A stretch of DNA of 64,000 nt. Source: Lampropedia cohaerens. Lineage in GTDB: Bacteria > Pseudomonadota > Gammaproteobacteria > Burkholderiales > Burkholderiaceae_C. Below the pieces are notes generated by a model, which was given only the letters and a program-made list of their open reading frames with translations, did not search any database and had not been told where the DNA came from. Shown here in pieces: positions 10,984-18,789 of the stretch. The translations under genes and the position numbers were made by a program. Location of the stretch: the NCBI RefSeq assembly GCF_001005215.1, contig NZ_LBNQ01000025.1, positions 124,001 to 188,000 of the forward strand, given 5' to 3'. Position 1 is the stretch's first letter. Each line of letters starts with the position of its first letter.

Positions 10984-11535
10984 TCAACGCAACACTTCGA
11001 TCGTGTGGTTAAGGTTGGTGTAGATGCACAGCTCGCCGGCGATGCGCAGCGACTCGCGCACGATGGCCTCGGCATCGAGCTCGGTGTGCGCCAGCAAGGC
11101 CTTGGCCGCCGAGTGGGCATAGGCGCCGCCTGAGCCGATGGCCACGATGCCCTGCTCGGGCTCCAGCACGTCGCCGTTGCCGGTGATGATGAGCGAGACG
11201 TCCTTGTCGGCCACCGCCAGCATCGCCTCCAGGCGCCGCAGCACCCGATCAGTGCGCCAATCCTTGGTCAGCTCGATGGCGGCGCGCGCCAGATGCCCCT
11301 GGTGTTTTTCAAGCTTGGCCTCAAAACGCTCGAACAACGTGAAGGCATCGGCAGTGGCACCGGCGAAGCCCGCCAGCACCTTGTCGTGGTAGAGCTTGCG
11401 TACCTTGCGCGCCGTGCCCTTGACGACGATGTTGCCCAGCGTGACCTGTCCGTCGCCGCCGATGGCGACCTGCACGCTACCGTCCGCGCGCTGACGGCGC
11501 ACACTCAAGATAGTGGTTCCATGAAACTGTTCCAT
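10984..11535 (-). CDS. hslV: ATP-dependent protease peptidase subunit HslV
   Basis: HslV is the proteasome-like threonine peptidase of the HslUV complex. After removal of a short N-terminus (MEQFHG) the protein would begin TTILSVRR, exposing the catalytic threonine (Thr7 of the precursor). The GSGGAYA segment near the S1 pocket is also present. The frame is open a little upstream; ATG at 11535 gives 183 residues, close to the family norm. Confidence 0.96.
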   Translation of the reverse strand: MEQFHGTTILSVRRQRADGSVQVAIGGDGQVTLGNIVVKGTARKVRKLYHDKVLAGFAGATADAFTLFERFEAKLEKHQGHLARAAIELTKDWRTDRVLRRLEAMLAVADKDVSLIITGNGDVLEPEQGIVAIGSGGAYAHSAAKALLAHTELDAEAIVRESLRIAGELCIYTNLNHTIEVLR

Positions 11536-11652
11536 CGCATGGATATGGGGCGCCTGCACGGCACTTCAAGTGCACGGCGGGCAAAAAAACGCGCCCCGCA
11601 AAGCGCCGCTGATGGCTCCCGCCCAGGCGCCCTTGCCCAGCTGCCTTGCTGA

Positions 11653-11693
11653 GCAAGGACTGAAAAGAGCGTCAACAGGTGCTCAGTCCTTGC
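11653..11693. other. 11-bp perfect inverted repeat spanning the end of the STAS-like gene
   Basis: GCAAGGACTGA and TCAGTCCTTGC are separated by 19 bases; the right arm contains the stop codon of the STAS-like gene. It could form a stem-loop in that transcript. No poly-T follows, so calling it a terminator is not justified. Confidence 0.4.
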
Positions 11694-13407
11694 GCGGCAG
11701 GATGCGCGCGTGCTCCTGAATCCCGATGACGTTGAAGAACACGGCAATCAATCGGTGCAGGTTGCTGAAAGCAACCACCCGCCCGTTGCTTTGCTGCTGC
11801 GCCGCCCAGTTCAGCACCGAGCCGGCGGCCGCGAAGTCGATGACGATCAGGCGACTGCAGTCGATGGTGATGGCCGACGACTGCGGCAGTTGCGCCACTG
11901 CATCTTCCAGCAGCTGCGTGGCATCGTTGCTGATGCGGCCATGCAACGCGCCACTGCCCATCGAGTAGGCGGGTGCGCCGGGGAGCTGCTCCTGCACCGT
12001 TCTGGCGGCTGCGCCACCATCATCGGCGCGGTAGTGCGCCACTGGCGGCTGCCACATCGGCGGCGACTCTTCATAGGTGACGGTGTAATCCAGCGCCACC
12101 AGCTCGAAATCCTCCGCGCGGTTCATGAGCCGCAGCACGGCCAGCCGCAGCAGCCACCAGCGCCGGTCCACGCTGGCATCGTTGGCAACCGTCTGCTGCT
12201 GCAGCAGCTCCAGCAATTGCTGGCCAGCCACGAACTCCACGGAGCCCTCCTGCACGGTCAGCGCCTCGATGAACTGCAGCATGGGCTCCAGTGCATCGGC
12301 ATGGATGTGCTTGAGGCGCACCCAGTTCAGATGAAAGGGCGCGCCTGCGCGTTGGCGCAGCGCATCGGCAGTCTGCACGCTCTGCGCCGTCAGCTCAGGT
12401 GCACTCGTCCAGGAAAACGGCCGCCTGTTCTGCTCCTTTTCCTGCGACTCGCCGAGCAACTGCGGCAGCGACACCCAGACAGGCGGCGACCGGTCAAAGC
12501 GCTGCGCAAAATCGATGGCCACGGCATCGAAGCGGTCCTGCGCGCCCACGGCGCGGTAGAGGTCGAGCAATGCCAGCCACAGTTCAATCTGCTGCTGCGC
12601 GGGCGCATTGGCGTTCTTGCGGATGACCTCGACCAGCAACTTCTCCGCCTCGGCGACGCGATTGCTGCAAAACAGTATCGCGGCCTCTTCCAGATCGGGC
12701 TGATGCACAAATTCCTCCTGCAATCCAAAAAATGCCCGCACTTCGTCCATCCTGCGCAACCTCGCGACCATCTCGTCGTCGGACTGCTGCGCCTGCTGGG
12801 TTTCCATGCGACGGCGCGCCGCAGCGAAGGCTTCGGCCACCGCATCGGCAAAGAACAGGCTGGAGCCGCCCAGGAAAAAACCTGAATCCAGCGCGCTTGC
12901 GGTCTGCGTTGCGTGCTCCTGGGCCGCCGCATCAACGGGCGCGTGTGCAGCGGTCGATGCGCCCTGCTGCCCTGCATGCCACCACTGCTGGGACAGCTGC
13001 GCTTCGATCTCGTTGATTTTCTTGAGCGTACCAGAAGGATTCTGCAGCGGCGGCGAAGACGACGATGCCGATTCGCCCGCTCCACTGCTGCGCCCGGCCA
13101 CGCCGGTGCGAATCACCACGCCCTGCGGCAGCTCGGGCTGGCGCTGCTTGCGCCGCGCCTGAATGATCTTGCGCAGATGCGCAAATTCGGCCTTGCGGAT
13201 GAAGTCGTTACGGCGCTTGCGCTCCATGCGCTCACGCAGCTGCTGTGCGTTGAGCGCCTCCTCGCTGACGCCACCGGCCTGGGGTTCCTCGATGGCGTCC
13301 AGCTCCTTCCAATCCTTGGTGGGATTGCTGACGAACTTCACCACCTTCGACAGCAGGCCGTATCCGGTAGGCTGCTGAGGAGGAGGTGAAGTGGAGTCTC
13401 TGGACAC
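11683..13407 (-). CDS. Large conserved protein with a C-terminal STAS-like domain, function unknown
   Basis: A 574-residue protein without signal peptide or membrane segments. The N-terminal 90 residues are basic (ERMERKRRNDFIRKAEF, then QARRKQRQ), followed by Ser/Ala/Gln-rich low-complexity sequence and a mainly helical middle with tetratricopeptide-like character (LLVEVIRKNANAPAQQQ, LWLALLDLYRA). The last 95 residues (LLEDAVAQLP, ITIDCSRL, VIDFAAAGSVLNWA) resemble a STAS domain, the fold of anti-anti-sigma factors. The start is GTG at 13407 with no good ribosome-binding site. It lies between dksA and hslV on the same strand. Role unknown; stress signalling is only a guess from the fold and neighbours. 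Confidence 0.75.
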   Translation of the reverse strand: MSRDSTSPPPQQPTGYGLLSKVVKFVSNPTKDWKELDAIEEPQAGGVSEEALNAQQLRERMERKRRNDFIRKAEFAHLRKIIQARRKQRQPELPQGVVIRTGVAGRSSGAGESASSSSPPLQNPSGTLKKINEIEAQLSQQWWHAGQQGASTAAHAPVDAAAQEHATQTASALDSGFFLGGSSLFFADAVAEAFAAARRRMETQQAQQSDDEMVARLRRMDEVRAFFGLQEEFVHQPDLEEAAILFCSNRVAEAEKLLVEVIRKNANAPAQQQIELWLALLDLYRAVGAQDRFDAVAIDFAQRFDRSPPVWVSLPQLLGESQEKEQNRRPFSWTSAPELTAQSVQTADALRQRAGAPFHLNWVRLKHIHADALEPMLQFIEALTVQEGSVEFVAGQQLLELLQQQTVANDASVDRRWWLLRLAVLRLMNRAEDFELVALDYTVTYEESPPMWQPPVAHYRADDGGAAARTVQEQLPGAPAYSMGSGALHGRISNDATQLLEDAVAQLPQSSAITIDCSRLIVIDFAAAGSVLNWAAQQQSNGRVVAFSNLHRLIAVFFNVIGIQEHARILPRKD

Positions 13408-13430
13408 GGTGGCGAAACGAATGCGACCCT

Positions 13431-13949
13431 TCAGTCGCCAAACATCTTCTGCTTGAGCTCGCGCCGCTGTTGCGCCTCCAGCGACAGGGTGGCCGTTGGC
13501 CTGGCCAGCAGCCGCCCGATGCCGATGGGCTCGCCGGTTTCCTCGCAGTAGCCGTACTCGCCGGCATCAATGGCGGCGATCGACTGCTCGATCTTCTTGA
13601 GCAGCTTGCGTTCACGGTCACGCGTGCGCAGCTCCAGCGCATGCTCTTCCTCAATGGTTGCCCGATCCGCAGGATCTGGCACCACCGAGACTTCCTCGCG
13701 CAGATACTCCGTGGTGGCACCGGCCTTGCGCAGCATATCGTCCTTGAGCGCCTGCAGCTTCTTGCGGAAGAACGCCAGTTGCACCGGGTTCATATAGTCT
13801 TCCTCGGGCATGGCCAGCACATCCTCATCGGTCAGGTCATCGACCGAGATGTCCTTGAGATCCTTGGATGCGCCATGCGCAGACTTTTCTTCGGGCTTAC
13901 TGGTTGCTGCAGGCGCTGCTGCAGCGCGCGACGAGGATTTCGTTGCCAT
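13431..13949 (-). CDS. dksA: RNA polymerase-binding transcription factor DksA, cysteine-poor finger
   Basis: DksA enters the RNA polymerase secondary channel and acts with ppGpp on rRNA and amino-acid promoters. The coiled-coil tip keeps the functional DPADRA motif (residues 92-97). The finger keeps only the first cysteine (Cys135): the positions of the other three zinc ligands are Thr138, Ser156 and Ala159, so it should fold without zinc, like known cysteine-poor DksA proteins. ATG at 13949 gives 172 residues; a TTG further upstream is less likely. It lies 23 bases upstream of the STAS-like gene. Confidence 0.93.
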   Translation of the reverse strand: MATKSSSRAAAAPAATSKPEEKSAHGASKDLKDISVDDLTDEDVLAMPEEDYMNPVQLAFFRKKLQALKDDMLRKAGATTEYLREEVSVVPDPADRATIEEEHALELRTRDRERKLLKKIEQSIAAIDAGEYGYCEETGEPIGIGRLLARPTATLSLEAQQRRELKQKMFGD

Positions 13950-14194
13950 AGTCTTTGTAACCGCCTTCAATCAATACACCGAATACAACGGCCCTGCATA
14001 CACGGCCACGGAGTTCACACAGGCTGCCCGGACGGGGTGGCGCAGCACCCTGCACCACACCCGCCGGCTGTGTCCATGACAAGACCAGCAGACTTCGCGC
14101 CAGCCATATCGCCATGGGCGCGCGATTTTAGCCATATTCACAAAAAGGGTCCGTGGATTATCCCGACTGGACTGCACAGGCAGGCGCCGCAGCG

Positions 14195-14365
14195 CCTAGG
14201 GAAGGTCTGCAAAACCCTGCCGGAAAGCGCGGAGCGTTATGGCGGATGCAGCGCGCGACGGCTTTTGACGGCAATAGTGGTGCTATTGCCGTCAAAAGCC
14301 AACAAAGCGATGTGCCGCCAGAACGCGTTCGCGCGGCGACATGGGTTTTGCAGACCTTCCCTAGG
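14195..14365. repeat. 171-bp nested palindrome with perfect 23-bp ends
   Basis: The outer arms 14195-14217 and 14343-14365 are perfect 23-bp inverted repeats that begin and end with CCTAGG. The inner arms, GGCTTTTGACGGCAATAG and its complement, are a perfect 18-bp stem around the 5-base loop TGGTG at about 14278-14282. The two intervening 42-base arms have equal length and are partly complementary, so the whole unit folds as one long imperfect hairpin. The right arm contains the stop codon of the COG0523 GTPase gene. It lies in the 411-base gap 13950-14360 between dksA and that gene; I see nothing else in the gap. It looks like a MITE or REP-type mobile repeat, possibly also acting as a terminator. 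Confidence 0.85.
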
Positions 14366-15407
14366 CTGGCACGAGGGATTGCGTCAGCCCCTGCTCGAGG
14401 ATGTCGCGCGGCAAATCGATGCCGATGAACACCATCTTGCTCTCGCGCACCTCGTCGTCGCGCCACGCAGGCCCAAGGTCCGAGCCCATCAGCTGATGCA
14501 CGCCCTGGAAGATCACCTTGCGATCGGTGCCCGCCATGTCGAGCACACCCTTGTAGCGCAGCATCCTGGGGCCATAGACGTTGACGATGGCGCCCAGGAA
14601 GTCTTCCAGCTTGACCGGATCGAACGGGCGCTGCGCACGGAACACGAAGCTCTTGACGTCGTCGTCATGGTGATGGTGGTGCGGGTGATCGCAGTGCTCG
14701 CCATGTTCGTGGTCATGGTCATGGTGATCATGGCCATGCCCGTCGTGGTCGTCGTCCATCAGCTGCGGATCCACTTCCAGCTTGGCGTTGAGGTTGAAGC
14801 CGCGCAAATCCAGCACCTCGGCCAGCGGCACTTCGCCAAAATGCACGGAGCGAATGGGCGCGCGCGGGTTGATGTGCTGCAGCCGGTGGACCAGTGCGGC
14901 CTTCTCCTCGGCGGAGATGAGATCGGTCTTGGAGAGAAACAGCTGGTCGGCAAAGCCCACCTGGCGCCGCGCCTCCTGACGATCGGTCAGCTGCTGCTGG
15001 GCATGCTTGGCATCGACCAGCGTGATGACGCTGTCGATCAGGAAGTTCTCTGCCACCTCCTCGTCCATGAAGAAGGTCTGGATGACGGGGCCTGGATCGG
15101 CCACGCCGGTGGTCTCGATGACGACGCGGTCGAACGTCAGCTGACCGTTGCGCCGCTGCGTTGCCAGATCGACCAGCGTGCTGCGCAGGTCATCGCGGAT
15201 GGTGCAGCAGATGCAGCCATTGCTCATCTGCACGATTTGCTCGCCTTCCTCGCGCACGAGGATTTCGTTGTCGATGTTCTCCTCGCCGAATTCGTTCTCG
15301 ATCACGGCGATGCGCTGGCCGTGCGCCTCTTTGAGCACGCGATTGAGCAAAGTGGTTTTGCCTGAGCCGAGAAACCCGGTCAGGATGGTGGTTGGTATCA
15401 GCGCCAT
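14361..15407 (-). CDS. COG0523-family (CobW-type) metallochaperone GTPase
   Basis: G3E GTPases of this family move metal ions, often zinc, to client proteins. The P-loop GFLGSGKTT is at residues 10-18, the metal-binding GCICC motif at 64-68 (Cys65, 67, 68), and the guanine motif is SKTD. Between the GTPase and the C-terminal domain there is a very His/Asp-rich stretch near residues 215-245, with more than fifteen histidines, typical of a metal reservoir. ATG at 15407 has AAGGA ten bases upstream; an upstream TTG is less likely. The stop codon lies inside the right arm of the long palindrome. No cobalamin genes are near, so zinc is likelier than cobalt. Confidence 0.92.
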   Translation of the reverse strand: MALIPTTILTGFLGSGKTTLLNRVLKEAHGQRIAVIENEFGEENIDNEILVREEGEQIVQMSNGCICCTIRDDLRSTLVDLATQRRNGQLTFDRVVIETTGVADPGPVIQTFFMDEEVAENFLIDSVITLVDAKHAQQQLTDRQEARRQVGFADQLFLSKTDLISAEEKAALVHRLQHINPRAPIRSVHFGEVPLAEVLDLRGFNLNAKLEVDPQLMDDDHDGHGHDHHDHDHEHGEHCDHPHHHHHDDDVKSFVFRAQRPFDPVKLEDFLGAIVNVYGPRMLRYKGVLDMAGTDRKVIFQGVHQLMGSDLGPAWRDDEVRESKMVFIGIDLPRDILEQGLTQSLVPA

Positions 15408-15611
15408 GGAATATGCATCCTTCAACAAAGACAAGTTGCGCCGCAGCCAATGGCCATGCTGGCCCTGCCCTGGCTCCCGCCAGGCCCATGCGACGCCAGG
15501 CCCGGCAAGGCAGCCGGACCACGCGTCAGTTTAGCGAGGCTGTCAAGCCTGTGCCGCCAGCCGGGCAAACGGGCCTGCGCCCTGGCGCGATCGTCCGACT
15601 GCGACGCATAT

Positions 15612-15643
15612 GCAGAGACTGTGGGCAGCAGAGACTGTGGGCA
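15612..15643. repeat. Two exact tandem copies of a 16-bp unit
   Basis: GCAGAGACTGTGGGCA is repeated head to tail (15612-15627 and 15628-15643), ending six bases before the stop codon of phaM. Only two copies are present. The rest of the 241-base gap between phaM and the COG0523 gene shows nothing recognisable. Confidence 0.8.
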
Positions 15644-15648
15644 GCTTC

Positions 15649-16416
15649 CTACTTACGGCCTCCTGCGGACCTGCGCGTAGTGGCAGCGGATTTCGCCGCG
15701 GAGGCCTTGCGGCTGCCAGTGCCGGTGGCTGGCTTGGCCCTCGCGGCACCACGCGGCGTGGAAGATCGGCGCGCCGCTGGCCGCCTGGCCTTCGTGGCTG
15801 ACTCCGGTGCCATATCGCCAGCGGCATCGGCGGCGGGCGCAGCTGCTGCCATGTTCTGGCCCATGTCCTCAACGGCCTTTTGCGCGATGGCCTGGAATTG
15901 CTCCGTCAGGGCTGCCCACCACTGCACCGCCTGCTGCTGCATCAGACGAACGGTGGGGTCGCCCGCATCGGCAGCGGCGTTCTCGCCGCCCTGTCCGTGC
16001 TGCCCCTGCGCATCGCTAGGGGCTTGCGCGCGCTGCGGCGCAGCAGCGCGATCAAAGGCGTGGGCAGCACCCTGCGCGGCTTCCTGAAACCCGTCCTGCA
16101 ATGCGTCCGCCCAGGTGCTGGCGCCCCGGTTCATTGCGCCCAGCGTCGCCAGGGTCATCTTCTGCACTTCCAGCGCCTGGATGGACGCCTCCAGCGCCCG
16201 GCCATTCTGCTCCAGCCAGAACTTCACCACCTTGAGCTCGTCGATGCGCTTTTGCACCTCGGCAGGGTCCATGGTCGGGGCCAGCCACTGCTGGAAGGCC
16301 GACGCGCCTGACGGCGATGCCGCTGCCTCGCCAACCAGCGGGGGCGCCAGATTACGCAGAAAATCGAAACCCGGTACAAACCGAGCGAACTCCAGCCACT
16401 TGTCCTGCTCTGCCAT
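15649..16416 (-). CDS. phaM: PhaM-like polyhydroxyalkanoate granule regulator
   Basis: PhaM attaches to polyhydroxybutyrate granules, activates the synthase and links granules to the nucleoid. The N-terminus has FVPGFDFLRNL and the family core near residues 50-95 (DPAEVQKRIDELK, FWLEQNGRALEAS, QALEVQKMTLATL). The tail is an Ala/Lys/Arg/Ser-rich histone-like stretch (ATKARRPAARRSS onward) suited to binding DNA. The 255-residue frame starts at ATG 16416 with GGGAGG just upstream. No phaC, phaB or phaA gene is in the window, so the assignment rests on the core motif and basic tail. Confidence 0.82.
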   Translation of the reverse strand: MAEQDKWLEFARFVPGFDFLRNLAPPLVGEAAASPSGASAFQQWLAPTMDPAEVQKRIDELKVVKFWLEQNGRALEASIQALEVQKMTLATLGAMNRGASTWADALQDGFQEAAQGAAHAFDRAAAPQRAQAPSDAQGQHGQGGENAAADAGDPTVRLMQQQAVQWWAALTEQFQAIAQKAVEDMGQNMAAAAPAADAAGDMAPESATKARRPAARRSSTPRGAARAKPATGTGSRKASAAKSAATTRRSAGGRK

Positions 16417-16593
16417 AACGCCTCCCGCTCGAATGGATGCATACGCATCGGAATCTGTGTAAACGCACACGCGCCACACCACATGGGCGCGCCGCACCGG
16501 CTGCCAGCTTAGCGGCAGCGGCGCACGCCGTCCATGGCACATACGCGCAGTGGCACAGTTGCACCCGGCCGCCGCGCGGGCATACTAGCTGCC

Positions 16594-17838
16594 ATGAGCG
16601 CCGCCGAAAGCCGCCGCATACGCCGCATCGCCCATCTGGACATGGACGCGTTCTTCGCGTCCGTGGAGCTGCTGCGTCAGCCGCAGCTGCGCGGCCTGCC
16701 GCTGGTCATCGGAGGTGGTCGGCGCGCGCCCGGCTGGCTGGGCGACGACGCGCTGGAAGCGCTGCCGCCCGAGCAGATTCCGCTGGAGGCTTTTCGCCGG
16801 CTGGGCCAGTACACCGGTCGTGGAGTGGTCACCACCGCCACCTACGAAGCGCGCCAGTATGGCGTCGGCTCGGCCATGGGCATGATGAAGGCGGCCAAGC
16901 TGTGCCCGCAGGCCTATCTGCTGCCGGCCGATTTCGAACGCTACCGCGCCTACTCGGCACGGTTCAAGGCCGAGATCCTGCGGCACGCAACGGTCATGGA
17001 GGATCGCGGCATCGACGAGGTCTACATCGACTTCACCGATGCGCCCGACGGCCAGCTGCAGGGCGGCCTGGTGCTGGCCCAGCGTATCCAGCAGGCCATT
17101 GCCGAGGCGACCGGGCTGAGCTGCTCGCTCGGCGTAGCGCCCAACAAGCTGCTGGCCAAGCTGGCCAGCGAGTGGCACAAGCCTGGCGGCATCTTCATCC
17201 TCATGCCCGAAGAGGTCACGCAGCGCATCTGGCCGCTGGCCTGCCGCAAGGTCAATGGCATCGGCCCCAAGGCCAGCGCCCGGCTCGCGGCTCTGGGCAT
17301 CGAAACGCTGGGGCAACTGGCGCAGGTGCCCGAGCAACAGCTGATCGAACAGTTCGGCAACAGCTACGGCGCGTGGCTGCACCGCGTCGCCTGGGGGCGC
17401 GATGACCGGCCGGTGGTGGTCGAGAGCGAGCCGGTCTCCATGAGCCGCGAGACGACCTTCGAGCGCGACCTGCACGCGGTGGCAGACCGCAGCGCGCTCT
17501 CGCAGGTCTTTACCAACCTGTGCACCCGGGTGGCGGCGGACTTGCAGCGCAAGGGCTATGCCGGCCGCACGGTGGGCATCAAGGTACGCTTTCCGGACTT
17601 TCGCATCGCCACCCGCGCCATCACGCTGGACCATCACACGCAGGACGCGGCGGAGATCCGCCGCGTGGCCGGGCAATGCCTCAAGCGCGTCGACCTGTCC
17701 CGACGCATTCGCCTGCTGGGTGTGAAGGTCGACAACCTGCTGCCGCTGGAGCAGGCCCAGGCTGCCGACGAAGCGGCCAGGAACCGGCAAGCCTCTGACC
17801 CGCAGCAGCTGGCACTGCCCTTCACGGACAACCCGTGA
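16594..17838 (+). CDS. dinB: Y-family DNA polymerase IV (DinB)
   Basis: An error-prone translesion polymerase. The palm motifs HLDMDAFFASVE (first metal Asp) and GIDEVYIDFTD (second acidic pair) are present, with the helix-hairpin-helix GIGPKASARLAALGI after them. An insert of roughly 30 residues (ending in EAFRRLGQYTGR) separates LVIGG from GVVTTATYEAR, so the protein has 414 residues against about 350 in E. coli. ATG at 16594 is chosen because the recognisable domain begins about 12 residues later; the frame is open upstream. The gene is divergent from phaM. Confidence 0.93.
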   Translation: MSAAESRRIRRIAHLDMDAFFASVELLRQPQLRGLPLVIGGGRRAPGWLGDDALEALPPEQIPLEAFRRLGQYTGRGVVTTATYEARQYGVGSAMGMMKAAKLCPQAYLLPADFERYRAYSARFKAEILRHATVMEDRGIDEVYIDFTDAPDGQLQGGLVLAQRIQQAIAEATGLSCSLGVAPNKLLAKLASEWHKPGGIFILMPEEVTQRIWPLACRKVNGIGPKASARLAALGIETLGQLAQVPEQQLIEQFGNSYGAWLHRVAWGRDDRPVVVESEPVSMSRETTFERDLHAVADRSALSQVFTNLCTRVAADLQRKGYAGRTVGIKVRFPDFRIATRAITLDHHTQDAAEIRRVAGQCLKRVDLSRRIRLLGVKVDNLLPLEQAQAADEAARNRQASDPQQLALPFTDNP

Positions 17839-17856
17839 GGGATGCCATCGGCGGGG

Positions 17857-18642
17857 TCAGAACGCCGGGACCACCGCCCCCTTGTACTTTTCCTGAATGA
17901 AGGCCCGCACGGCCTCGCTGCGCAGCGCCGCTGTGAGCTTGGCGATGGCAGGATCGTCGGCACGGTCGGCCCGCGCGGCGATGATGTTCACGTAAGGCGA
18001 GTCCTCGCCTTCAAGCAGCAGCGCGTCGTCGGTGGGCACCAGACCTGCTTCCAGTGCGAAATTGGTATTGATCAGCGCCAGATCGACATCATCCAGCGCG
18101 CGCGGCAGCATTGCGGCCTCCAACTCGCGGAACTGCAGCTTCTTCGGATTCTCCGCGATGTCCACCGCCGTGGCAGTGATATTGCTGCGGTCCTTGAGCT
18201 TGATCAGCCCTGCGGAATCGAGCAGCAGCAGCGCACGCCCGGAATTGGTCGCATCGTTGGGGATGGCCACCACCGCGCCATCGCGCAGCGACTCCAGCGA
18301 GGTTATCTTCTTCGAATAGGCTCCAAACGGCTCGATATGGATGCCCCCGTTGGGCACCGCCACCAAATCAGTGCCGCGCTCCTTGTTGAAGTTGGTCAGA
18401 TACGGCTGATGCTGGAAGAAGTTGGCATCGAGCTGCTTCTCCGCCACTGCGGAGTTGGGCAGCACATAGTCAGTGAACTCGCGCACCTGCAGGTCCACGC
18501 CCTGCTCCTTGAGCGCCGGCTTGACGAATTCGAGCAACTCGGCATGAGGCACTGGTGTGGCGCCAACTACCAGCTTGGTCTGTGCATGGGCGCCCACTGC
18601 CAGGGCGGCAGCGGCAAACAGGGGAAGCAACTTCTTGATCAT
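17857..18642 (-). CDS. MetQ/NlpA-family periplasmic substrate-binding protein
   Basis: The family binds methionine or related compounds for MetNI-type ABC importers. The 261-residue protein starts with a signal peptide (LLPLFAAAALAVGAHAQ) that ends in a signal peptidase I site rather than a lipobox: there is no Cys at the cleavage point, unlike most MetQ proteins. Conserved segments include VVGATPVPHAELLEF, TDYVLPNSAV, NFFQHQPYL and VAIPNDATNSGRALLLL. ATG at 18642 has AAGGAAC upstream. No ABC ATPase or permease is adjacent, so the substrate cannot be named from context. Confidence 0.88.
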   Translation of the reverse strand: MIKKLLPLFAAAALAVGAHAQTKLVVGATPVPHAELLEFVKPALKEQGVDLQVREFTDYVLPNSAVAEKQLDANFFQHQPYLTNFNKERGTDLVAVPNGGIHIEPFGAYSKKITSLESLRDGAVVAIPNDATNSGRALLLLDSAGLIKLKDRSNITATAVDIAENPKKLQFRELEAAMLPRALDDVDLALINTNFALEAGLVPTDDALLLEGEDSPYVNIIAARADRADDPAIAKLTAALRSEAVRAFIQEKYKGAVVPAF

Positions 18643-18687
18643 GTTCGTTCCTTTTCAGTATTCATCCCGTTGGATGGATGGTCGGCG

Positions 18688-18715
18688 ATTCTAGAGTGCC
18701 CTACTCATACTTCAA
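18688..18715 (-). promoter_or_regulatory. Sigma-70-type promoter of the MetQ-like gene
   Basis: On the minus strand TTGAAG (18710-18715) and TAGAAT (18688-18693) are separated by 16 bases, 46 bases upstream of the ATG. Behind it (18715-18760) the DNA is strikingly AT-rich for this genome, like an UP element. I see no S-box or other methionine riboswitch fold. Confidence 0.6.
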
Positions 18716-18789
18716 AATACTGTTTGATACTTGTTTTATAAATAAATGTTATATAAAAAACTTCCCGGCTGACCACTCTGCAGTCCAGA

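Noticed and set aside
16455-16470. LexA-like box CTGT-N8-ACAC upstream of dinB
   Set aside because: One mismatch in the second half-site, and it lies about 124 bases before the dinB start, closer to phaM. Too weak to call SOS control.
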